Shown in pieces: positions 1 to 8,080 of a stretch of DNA of 21,087 nucleotides. Source of the stretch: SMAG-U1939 sp035763125 (lineage in GTDB: Bacteria > Chloroflexota > Ktedonobacteria > Ktedonobacterales > JADMIN01). The translations under genes were made by a program, and so were the position numbers. Position 1 is the stretch's first letter. The number at the start of each line of letters is the position of its first letter. The DNA is taken from assembly GCA_035763125.1 (NCBI GenBank), contig DASUBU010000091.1, forward strand, positions 1 through 21,087, in the 5' to 3' direction. A model generated the notes under the pieces. That model was not told where the DNA came from. It did not search any database and was given only the letters and a program-made list of their open reading frames with translations.

Positions 1-406
1 GCTCGGTGAGGATGGCGAGCAGCGTCCAGAGGGCGTAACCGAGCAGGCCGAGCAACGCCAGCAGCATGCGTGGGCGGCGCAGCAGCAGCGGCAGCAACAG
101 CACGCCGGCGATACTGAGCAGGCTCCAGCCGAAGCTGCCCAAGCGGTTGGCGACATCGCCGGGGCCGAGCAGATAGGTGCGCACCTGGCCATCCGCGCCG
201 GTGCCCGTCACCTCTATCCACGGTGTCCAGGCGGTGACGAGGTAGAGCAGAGCGCCGAGCGCGGCCAGCGCGCCGCCAAGGCCCCAGGCGGGAAAACCGC
301 GGCGCTGAGACGCAGGCCACAGCGGCGAGGTCCTCTCCAACTTGGTCGCCTGTCCAGTGCCAGAGCCATCACCTGGCATCGCGGAGCTGCCGCTCGCATC
401 GCTCAT
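1..406 (-). CDS. Multi-pass membrane protein of unknown function, 3' end cut by left window edge
   Basis: The minus frame stays open from an ATG at 406 to the window edge (135 codons visible). The ATG is preceded by a GGAGGAGGG ribosome binding site 5-7 bases upstream; an in-frame ATG at 412 sits too close to that site. The protein begins with a Ser/Gly-rich hydrophilic stretch (residues 1-35). Hydrophobic segments follow at about 41-60, 95-109 and 113-133, with a short extracytoplasmic-looking loop (62-90, starting TPWIEVTG) between the first two. The visible part therefore looks like a small integral membrane protein with at least three transmembrane helices. I recognise no family, and a Trp/Pro-rich first loop is common among unrelated small membrane proteins. 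It runs in the same direction as the helicase gene, whose stop is 118 bp upstream, so the two could be co-transcribed. Confidence 0.7.
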   Translation of the reverse strand, partial: MSDASGSSAMPGDGSGTGQATKLERTSPLWPASQRRGFPAWGLGGALAALGALLYLVTAWTPWIEVTGTGADGQVRTYLLGPGDVANRLGSFGWSLLSIAGVLLLPLLLRRPRMLLALLGLLGYALWTLLAILTE

Positions 407-524
407 GGTCATCCCTCCTCCGCGCTGCACTGCCACCCACTTGCGGCCCACCCACTCACCGTGAGATGGAAGCTGCCCACGCGGACCAGTGTACACGAGT
501 GGAGGGATACGCGCCAGCCGGCGC

Positions 525-3500
525 TTACGCCCGCCGATGCCAGGCGGGGCAGCCGGGTGTGCGGCCAGAGGCGTCGCGTAGCTTGTAGGCCGCATCGTGC
601 CCGCAGTAGAATCGCTTGGCCGTATGGAACTGGTAGAAGGCACACGCCTCGCAGATGTGGACAGCGGTGGCAGGGCCAGTCTGTTCGCGGCTGGAGTGCG
701 CTGGCGTGGCGGAGTCGGGCGGAGGCGTACGTCGGGCGGTCGGCTGCGTGGGAGAAGCGCGCCGGATCGGGACGGTGGGCGTGCTGGGCATGGTTGGCGC
801 CAAGCGAGGTGCGCCAGGCAGGGCAGTGGACGGCGTGGCAGCCACCTGAGCGGGACCGGAAGCGGCAGGCGCCGTCGCAGGCACGGTGATGGCGACTGGC
901 GCCGCGGCACCCTGCTGCTGTTGCTGCTGCAAGTCGGCGACGGCCCGCAGCACCTTCTGCACCTCGCCCGACTGATCGCGCACCCAGTCGCGCGACCAGA
1001 TGCGATGGATGTGCCAGCCGAGGCGCTCGAGGTGGCGCTGCCGCAGGCGGTCGCGGTCGCGGGCGGTCTTGGCCGAGTGGTAGGTCGCGCCATCGCACTC
1101 GATGCCGAGCAGATACCTGCCGGGCTGATGGGGATCGCGGACGGCCAGGTCAATGTAGTAGCCAGAGCAGCCGACCTGGCAAGCCAGCGTGAGGCCGCGC
1201 GCGGTGAGCGCGTCGTGGACCGCTTTCTCGAAGGGAGAGTCGAAGCCGCCGCGCACGGCCGGTGCGGAGGCCGCCACCTGCCGCGCCAGCACGTCCGGCC
1301 CCAGCTCGGCATATTCGAGGTAGGCGCGCAGAATCCGGGCGCCGGGGCTGGGAAGATCGGCGGGTAGGTCGCTGGCGCGAATTGAGGCCACCAGCACAAG
1401 CTGCTCGCGGGCGCGGGTGACGGCGACATTGAGGCGGCGCTCGCCGCGCGGCCGGTTGACTGGGCCAAAGTTGTAGTACATGCGACCGTTGGCATCTCTG
1501 GCGTAGCCGACACTGAGGATGATCGCGTCGCGCTCGTCGCCCTGCACCGATTCGAGGTTCTTGACGAAAAAGCCGTGCTCGTCGCTCTCGTCAAGCTGCT
1601 GGCCCAGCTCCGCCCGCAGCGCCGCATCCTGCTTCAGCCGGCGCTCGATCACGTCGCGAATGGCCTGCTGCTGAGCCTCGCTGAGCGCGACGATGCCCAC
1701 CGAGCCGTCGGCGCGTCGGCGCAGGTGCTCGATCGCCAGATCCACCGCGCGCTCGGCCTCGGCACGGTTGGTGCGCGAACGTCCGCGGTCGTAGACGCCG
1801 TTCTCGACCAGCACGAGCTGGACGCCTGCGGCATGCTCGGCCTGCGGGCCAGGAAAGGTTTCGAGTCTGTTGTCGTAGAAGTGGGCGTTGGAGAAGGCGA
1901 TCAGCGACTCGTGGCGGCTGCGGTAGTGCCAGCGCAGCATGCGTGAGGCGCCGTCGAAAGCGGCGTCGCAGGCGTCGAGGATGCTCTCGTTGCGCGCGTC
2001 CTCGGCAGCGTTCTCGTCGTCCTCGTCGGCGTCGCTATCCAGGTCGGCCAGCGTCTTGGAGAAGAAGCGTGTCGGCGGGAGCTGCTTGGAGTCGCCGACG
2101 ACGATCAGCTGGGCGCCGCGGAAGATGGCGCAGAGCGCATCCTCGGGGCAGACCTGCGAGGCCTCGTCGAAGACCACCACGTCGAACATGCGCTCCCCGG
2201 TCTTGAGGAACTGGCTGACGCTCAAGGGACTCATCATCCAGCATGGCTTGAAGCGAATCAGCGCGGCGCCGGTGTCGTTGACGATGTTGCGGATCGTGCC
2301 GTGGCGCTTCTTGTTGACCTCCTTGCGCAGCGCTCGCAAGGCCCAACTGAGCGGCGCCATCGTGTCGCGTTGGGCATCTACGAGCGCCTCGCGGCGACGC
2401 TCGCCAAGCAGATCGCGCAGGCGGACGCGCGCCAGCTCGATGTGGTGCTGGTCGTGGCGGCGGAAACGGCCGATCACCTGCTCGTGCGTCTCACCGCGGA
2501 AGGCCGCCAACGCGGGCGTCTGGTGCAGCACGTCGTCGAGCCAGAGCTGATAGAAGCGCTTCTCGTAGCGGTCGGGCAGATCGCGCGGGAAGGGTGACTG
2601 ACCGCGCGCTGCCTCGATGCAGGGACCGAGCCCCAGTGCATCGCAGGCCTGCTCGGCGCGCCGGCATTCCAGCCAGCGCTCCAGGCACGGCAGATCGTCC
2701 AGATGGCGGGCGACGCAGGCGCGTACGTCCGCCATGCTCGCGCTTTCGAGAGCGGCAGCGGGCGCCAGCAGCGCGCGGCGCGGCAGCACACTATCGGCGA
2801 AAGCCAGCTCTTCCTCGATGGCGGCGCGATCCGCACGGCAGGCGCGCGCTAGCTCAGCGATCCGCGCCCGCTCCTCTGGCGCCCCAGCATCCGAGGCGAG
2901 CTTGCGCATGGCATCTGGCACAGGCAGCGCGCCATAGAGCGCGCAGAAGCGCTCGGACCAGTCGAGCGCGTCGAAGACCGCCGGCCAGTCGGTCGCGAGT
3001 CCGTGGTGCAAGCGCCCCAATGCCGCCGCTAGCTCCGCGCCGTGCGCGGCGAGCCAGCCTTCGGCGCCGATAGCCTCCATCGCGTGGCGCAGATCGTCGC
3101 AGAGCGCCGCCCAGCCCGAGCCAGCCACAGCGGCGCGGTCGTGGGCAAGCGCCAGCAGCGTATCTACCGCCTGCCAGAAGCGCATCAGCGCCGCATGGAG
3201 CGCGGCGAGTACCGCCGCCAGCGCGGCGGGCTGCTCGTCGGCAAAGTCGTAGTGGCCGGGGACGATCATCTCAGGCAGCAGCAGGTCGTCCAGCTCGGCA
3301 GCCACGTCCAGCCAGGCGCCCCAGAGCTCCCGCAGCCGCTCGTGCTGCCGCCGCAGCCCTTGCAGCCCGCGCGCCGGCCCGCAGACCAACCGCTCGACCT
3401 CACGCGGCAGGCCCTCTGGATAGTGCGTCGCGCGGCGGTCGGCCCAGGTGGCCGTCCTCACCACGCGCTCCCAGTCCGTCTCCGAGCCCGCGAAGAATGC

Positions 3501-5939
3501 GCCAAGCGCGCGGGCGTGGTCGGCTCGCAGCCGGTCAAGCTCGGCCTCCGCGGCGCGCAGCTGGTCAGCCAGCAAGACGTCGGCGCGCAGCTCGGTCGGC
3601 GAGCGCGTGACGCCCGGGCGCAGGCAGCCACGCATGCGCTTCAGGTCGCTCCAGTAGCCCGGCATGAGCCAGCATAGCGGCGCGGCGTAGTCTTTGCGGA
3701 AGCGGGCGGCGAGGGCGGGGATGTCGAGCGCGTCGAGCGCCTCGGTGTAGCGCGTGGCGAACGTCTCGCGCTGCTGGGCGGCCAGCGTATAGCGTGCGCG
3801 GGCATCGAAGGTGAGCGCGCGTGCCTCAGGATAGCTCTCGGCACTGAGCCAGGAGGGAGGCGGAGTGGGCGTGGTGAGGATCCACTCGACTGTCTCGAGC
3901 AGCGCTTCCACCTCGGCTAGCGAGGCGATCTCGGTCAGCCGGCAGGTGGCGGTGACGCGGCCGGCGGCCTCGACCAGCTCGGGCAGCAGCGCGGTCGCGC
4001 GGTTCAGCATGGCGTCGAGACGGTCGCGCTCGGCCAGACAGACGTCCTGCGGGGCGTGGTGGCCGGGTCGTATGGCGTCCATCGCCGGGCGAGCATCGTC
4101 GTCGAGCGCGCGCAGCAGAGCCGCGTGATCGAGCGCCAGCGCGCCGGGGGCGTAGCGCGCCTCAAAGGCAGTGCGGGCGGCGGTATAGCGGCCGGAGTGG
4201 TCGCGTGCCTCCTCGGCCAACGCGCCCGCCGCCACGCGGCGCTCGCCCCACAGCCAGTCCTCCGGCGGCGCGGGACTCGCGCCGAGCGCTTCGGCACGTT
4301 GCAGCGCGACCTCCAGCCAGTCGAAGGTGGAAGCTGGAGGCTGCTCGGCGAGTAGCGCCGCCAGCTCCTCCTCGCGCGCCGCCAGCGTACCAAGGGTGTC
4401 GCGCAGGCGGCCGAAGTGGTGGCCGATATCGGCGCCAAGCTGCAGGGTGTATTCGGTCGCCAGCGTCTCGCGCCAGGGATAGCCGTCGGAGGCGTCCAGC
4501 ACATCGGTGTAGAGCAGCAGCCGTTCGAGCGCCTCACGGCGGCGCGTCAGATCGGCTTGGGTGGCCTGCGCGACGTCCGCGAGTGGCACGGCGAGATCGG
4601 GCGTCTGCGCGAGCCGGGCCAGCGCGCCATAGACGTCGAAGGCGGAGCGCCCAAGCGCGAGCCGTGGCAGGTGCAGCTCGTGGACGTACGCGTTGAGCTT
4701 CTCGCGGCCGTCGGCGACATCGCCCGAAATGCTCTCCCACTCGCCAGCGCGGCGCACTCCGCCAGCGGACGCCTGTTCCGCCTCGCGCAGCGTGCGCTCT
4801 AGCTCGGCGACAAGCTGCTTTTTGTCGGCGTTGTGGCTGTGCAGCTCAAGGCAGAATTCACCGAGGCCGGCGGCGTGGAGCCGCTGCGAGACGACCTCCA
4901 GCGCCGCACGCTTCTCGCTGACGAAGAGAACGCTTTTGCCCTGTCCCAGACACTCGGCGATGATGTTGCCGATCGTCTGACTCTTGCCGGTGCCCGGCGG
5001 ACCCTGCAAGACGAAGCTCGCCCCGCGCTTGGCCGCCAGAATCGCCTCCTGCTGGCTGGAGTCGGCATCGAGGATTTCGAGCGTCTCCTGCGGACGCAGG
5101 TGGCGATCTAGCTCGCCCGGCCCAAGCTCCGCGCCGGGCGCCGGCAGGCGAATGGACTCGCCACCCAGCTTACGGATGATGGGATGGCCCTTGAGGGCAT
5201 CGGCGTTGCGCTTGAGGTCCTGGTACATCACCAGCTTCTGGAACGAGAAGATGCCCAGGTGAACATCGGGGGCGATCTCGGCGGGCTTGCCGCCGGCGCG
5301 CAGGACGGCTCCGAACGCGTCGAGCACAGCATCCAGCGGCGGCGCGGCATCGCTCGCACGGGAGGTGGACGCACCGGGTGTACGCGATGACCCATTAGCT
5401 CCTGCCGTCCCATTGGCGCCGGCGGCAAGCTGCTCGCAGATGACGGCGTAGGTGGGCAGCTCAATGCCGAAGTCGTGCTTGAATTTCTCAGTTAGCGTCG
5501 GGTTGATCTCGATCTCTTCGCTGGCGCGCAGCAACTGGAACGCGCCCAGCGCGCCCTCGCGCTTCAACTCGACGGGTACGAGCACCAACGGGGAGCGGAT
5601 GAGCTCGTCGCTGGCGTCGGATTCCTTCCAGGCCAGGATGCCGAAGGCAAGGTAGAGCACGTGCGTTCCACGATCGTTGAGGGCATCGCGGGCGCGGGCG
5701 CGCAGCCGGACAAGGCGTCGCTCGGTGGCCTCGGGATCTTCGGGATCGCCGGTCTGCTCCAGCGGAATGCGAAACGGGCGGTCGCGGCTCCCGGCCAGGC
5801 GTGCGAAGAGCGGTCCCGGCTCGACGCGCAGCGCGACGCTGCCGGAGCGAATCGAGGCGCCAAAGTAGAGCAGATTATTGCGGCGGCTGAGGTCGAGCAG
5901 ATCGTTCTGCCACACCTGGAGCTTGGTATCCAACGACAC
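525..5939 (-). CDS. DUF4011-type superfamily 1 helicase fused to PD-(D/E)XK nuclease, with Cys-rich tail
   Basis: This 1804-residue protein is probably a DNA or RNA helicase-nuclease. From a GTG start at 5939 the order is: DUF4011-like N terminus (WQNDLLDLSRRNNLLYF, residues 8-26); Walker A GPPGTGKS at about 312-320; a roughly 900-residue mainly helical insert; Walker B DEAS near 1256; GDSKQLPP near 1280; HYRSRHE near 1338; QGDERD and VAVTRAREQL near 1505. A Vsr/MTES_1575-like nuclease follows, with FEKAV (about 1568), IDLAV (about 1595) and IECDG (about 1612). After a six-Gln run and a Pro/Ala/Thr-rich linker come Cys 1763, 1766, 1779 and 1797 (C-x2-C-x12-C-x17-C). The frame continues upstream to an ATG at 6038, but those 33 residues would be encoded across a 22-bp palindrome and look non-coding, so I prefer the GTG; its AGGA site is about 12 bases away, so the start is uncertain. 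Related architectures occur in anti-phage proteins; defence is inference. Confidence 0.93.
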   Translation of the reverse strand: MSLDTKLQVWQNDLLDLSRRNNLLYFGASIRSGSVALRVEPGPLFARLAGSRDRPFRIPLEQTGDPEDPEATERRLVRLRARARDALNDRGTHVLYLAFGILAWKESDASDELIRSPLVLVPVELKREGALGAFQLLRASEEIEINPTLTEKFKHDFGIELPTYAVICEQLAAGANGTAGANGSSRTPGASTSRASDAAPPLDAVLDAFGAVLRAGGKPAEIAPDVHLGIFSFQKLVMYQDLKRNADALKGHPIIRKLGGESIRLPAPGAELGPGELDRHLRPQETLEILDADSSQQEAILAAKRGASFVLQGPPGTGKSQTIGNIIAECLGQGKSVLFVSEKRAALEVVSQRLHAAGLGEFCLELHSHNADKKQLVAELERTLREAEQASAGGVRRAGEWESISGDVADGREKLNAYVHELHLPRLALGRSAFDVYGALARLAQTPDLAVPLADVAQATQADLTRRREALERLLLYTDVLDASDGYPWRETLATEYTLQLGADIGHHFGRLRDTLGTLAAREEELAALLAEQPPASTFDWLEVALQRAEALGASPAPPEDWLWGERRVAAGALAEEARDHSGRYTAARTAFEARYAPGALALDHAALLRALDDDARPAMDAIRPGHHAPQDVCLAERDRLDAMLNRATALLPELVEAAGRVTATCRLTEIASLAEVEALLETVEWILTTPTPPPSWLSAESYPEARALTFDARARYTLAAQQRETFATRYTEALDALDIPALAARFRKDYAAPLCWLMPGYWSDLKRMRGCLRPGVTRSPTELRADVLLADQLRAAEAELDRLRADHARALGAFFAGSETDWERVVRTATWADRRATHYPEGLPREVERLVCGPARGLQGLRRQHERLRELWGAWLDVAAELDDLLLPEMIVPGHYDFADEQPAALAAVLAALHAALMRFWQAVDTLLALAHDRAAVAGSGWAALCDDLRHAMEAIGAEGWLAAHGAELAAALGRLHHGLATDWPAVFDALDWSERFCALYGALPVPDAMRKLASDAGAPEERARIAELARACRADRAAIEEELAFADSVLPRRALLAPAAALESASMADVRACVARHLDDLPCLERWLECRRAEQACDALGLGPCIEAARGQSPFPRDLPDRYEKRFYQLWLDDVLHQTPALAAFRGETHEQVIGRFRRHDQHHIELARVRLRDLLGERRREALVDAQRDTMAPLSWALRALRKEVNKKRHGTIRNIVNDTGAALIRFKPCWMMSPLSVSQFLKTGERMFDVVVFDEASQVCPEDALCAIFRGAQLIVVGDSKQLPPTRFFSKTLADLDSDADEDDENAAEDARNESILDACDAAFDGASRMLRWHYRSRHESLIAFSNAHFYDNRLETFPGPQAEHAAGVQLVLVENGVYDRGRSRTNRAEAERAVDLAIEHLRRRADGSVGIVALSEAQQQAIRDVIERRLKQDAALRAELGQQLDESDEHGFFVKNLESVQGDERDAIILSVGYARDANGRMYYNFGPVNRPRGERRLNVAVTRAREQLVLVASIRASDLPADLPSPGARILRAYLEYAELGPDVLARQVAASAPAVRGGFDSPFEKAVHDALTARGLTLACQVGCSGYYIDLAVRDPHQPGRYLLGIECDGATYHSAKTARDRDRLRQRHLERLGWHIHRIWSRDWVRDQSGEVQKVLRAVADLQQQQQQGAAAPVAITVPATAPAASGPAQVAATPSTALPGAPRLAPTMPSTPTVPIRRASPTQPTARRTPPPDSATPAHSSREQTGPATAVHICEACAFYQFHTAKRFYCGHDAAYKLRDASGRTPGCPAWHRRA

Positions 5940-6006
5940 AGAAGGCTCATTTCCTGTTGGCGAATGAATGGGTGGAGCGCAGAGGCGCCTGCGGCAGCAA
6001 ATGGGG

Positions 6007-6028
6007 TGGGAGCCATATATGGCTCCCA
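6007..6028. promoter_or_regulatory. Perfect 22-bp palindrome upstream of the helicase-nuclease gene
   Basis: The half-site TGGGAGCCATA is followed immediately by its exact reverse complement, giving a perfect palindrome. It lies 68 bp upstream of the preferred GTG start of the minus-strand helicase gene and 145 bp downstream of the stop of the ABC ATPase gene. The unspaced dyad fits an operator for a dimeric regulator. A hairpin in the transcript is also possible, but neither strand has a following T-run, so an ordinary intrinsic terminator is less likely. Confidence 0.5.
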
Positions 6029-6172
6029 GTGGTAGCACCGCTGTCGCCTATCCACAGTGTAATGACGTGCGAGCAGCGCGATGCGTCGCGACGCGAAGGG
6101 CGTGCACCACATCTGGCCGGTTACGCATCCACCACGGCGATTGCGGCTAGCGCGACGCGCGAAGACTGCCGC

Positions 6173-7303
<1,131 letters not shown>

Positions 7304-7449
7304 CGCGGGCCTCCTCGCTTAGCCCTGGTGCCGTCATCGCGCCCAGGTTGTGTGCTGGCGGCATATGCTACAACTGGCATGCCACGGGTGATGCGATGCG
7401 CGGAGCAATGCCAGCCACAAGGGCGAGTGTGCGGCAAGCACTACACAAC

Positions 7450-7477
7450 ATCATAACCCAAGCGCAACACCTGTCGT
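7450..7477 (-). promoter_or_regulatory. Possible promoter of the ABC ATPase gene
   Basis: On the minus strand, ACGACA (7477-7472) is followed after 16 bp by TATGAT (7455-7450). The -10 matches the sigma-70 consensus at 5 of 6 positions and the -35 at 4 of 6. It would give a leader of about 140 bases. This is weaker than the other promoters in the window. Confidence 0.25.
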
Positions 7478-7514
7478 ATGGAGAGGTGGGCTAAGCAAGG
7501 CGCTTGCCATCCAC

Positions 7515-7673
7515 TCACGCCATGGTGTTGGATCTTTCGGATGCCGGCGCCCATCGAGTCGCGACAGTTGACGCCATCGCGAGCGCCTGCGCGCCAGACA
7601 CCTTGGCGAAGAGATCTCCCCCAACGTAGTACATCGGCAGCGCGCCGCCTCCGAAATGCCAGTGCAGCCGCAC
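7515..7673 (-). CDS. Possible short protein or gene remnant (52 aa)
   Basis: A short minus-strand frame from a GTG at 7673 to a TGA at 7515 encodes a protein-like sequence (VRLHWHFGGGALPMYYV, then GGDLFAKVSGAQALAMAS) with a mostly G/C third codon position. It contrasts with the Arg/Pro-rich noise in the other frames. No clear ribosome binding site precedes the GTG, and the open frame extends upstream without a better start. I recognise no family. It could be a real small protein, the decayed end of a gene, or chance. Confidence 0.22.
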   Translation of the reverse strand: MRLHWHFGGGALPMYYVGGDLFAKVSGAQALAMASTVATRWAPASERSNTMA

Positions 7674-7807
7674 AACATTGGACGTCTTCTCGTATGGTAC
7701 TGCTGTGCGATGGGAGGGCACCCATGCGCGCACCCGCGGGTCTCTCCAGGGTGATTCAATGCTCGTCGTAAGGGTGCGGGGCTGGCTGGCGGTTGGAAAC
7801 CGCGCCT

Positions 7808-7859
7808 GGAGGCCCCTGTCCCCAGTGGGGAGGCCCCTGTCCCCAGTGGGGAGGCCCCT
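7808..7859. repeat. 21-bp tandem repeat, about 2.5 copies
   Basis: Two identical 21-bp units (7808-7828 and 7829-7849, each starting GGAGGCCCCTGTCCCC) are followed by a partial third unit (7850-7859). The sequence CCCCAGTGGGG, spanning 7820-7830 and 7841-7851, forms a 4-bp stem with a 3-base loop. The array lies about 80-130 bp upstream of the malQ promoter. Confidence 0.85.
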
Positions 7860-7869
7860 CGGCCGCCAA

Positions 7870-7885
7870 GTCCGCCTCCGCGGAC
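7870..7885. other. Hairpin with 6-bp stem and CTCC tetraloop
   Basis: GTCCGC (7870-7875) and GCGGAC (7880-7885) are exact reverse complements around a four-base loop. It follows the 21-bp repeats directly. No T-run follows on either strand, so its role is unclear. Confidence 0.5.
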
Positions 7886-7916
7886 TGGGGTCACAATGGA
7901 CAATTGAATGACCCAG
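7885..7916. other. Imperfect hairpin with 8-bp stem
   Basis: CTGGGGTCA (7885-7893) pairs with TGACCCAG (7909-7916) apart from one bulged G, around a 15-base loop. It sits 18 bp upstream of the malQ -35 box, where an operator or a short structured transcript end is possible. Confidence 0.35.
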
Positions 7917-7934
7917 CGGGTCTCCCCGGCCGCG

Positions 7935-7963
7935 TTGACGTGCGGACGGAGGCCCATTAGACT
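7935..7963 (+). promoter_or_regulatory. Promoter of malQ
   Basis: TTGACG (7935-7940) and TAGACT (7958-7963) are separated by 17 bp, a near-consensus sigma-70-type promoter. Transcription would start near 7970 and give a leader of about 110 bases before malQ. Confidence 0.6.
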
Positions 7964-8080
7964 GCCACGGAGAGCGCCCGGTGGCGAGGATACCGACATC
8001 CGGCGCCGTGCGGATCGCCATAGCGCCGCGGCTCAGTATCTACCACACGCACACATGCCCGCCCGACAGGAGACCCCCTG

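Larger units (their letters stand above)
7304..8080. other. 777-bp gene-poor intergenic region between divergent ugpC and malQ
   Basis: No convincing long gene is seen here. Reading frames on both strands mostly encode Arg/Pro/Gly-rich, non-protein-like sequence. From left to right it holds a possible minus-strand promoter for the ABC ATPase (7450-7477), a possible short minus-strand coding fragment (7515-7673), two and a half copies of a 21-bp tandem repeat (7808-7859), two hairpins (7870-7885 and 7885-7916) and a good plus-strand promoter for malQ (7935-7963). Confidence 0.7.

Noticed and set aside
433..456. Direct repeat CCACCCACT, two copies 15 bp apart before the left-edge gene
   Set aside because: Only 9 bp long and of simple composition; not enough to claim a regulatory site.
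1943..2206. Arg-rich plus-strand frame inside the helicase gene
   Set aside because: It is the complement of Asp/Glu-rich codons in the helicase and has no protein-like features.
5940..6038. In-frame extension of the helicase to an ATG at 6038
   Set aside because: The 33 extra residues are Cys/Arg/Pro-rich, span the 22-bp palindrome and precede the conserved DUF4011-like start; the GTG at 5939 fits better, though its ribosome binding site is somewhat distant.
6083..6094. 12-bp palindrome GCGTCGCGACGC
   Set aside because: Made only of CG-rich words that are common in such a genome; without further copies it is not distinguishable from chance.
7451..7999. Long open minus-strand frame with repeated GASPLGT
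   Set aside because: The apparent peptide repeat is just the 21-bp DNA repeat translated; the rest is Arg/Pro/Cys-rich without a ribosome binding site.
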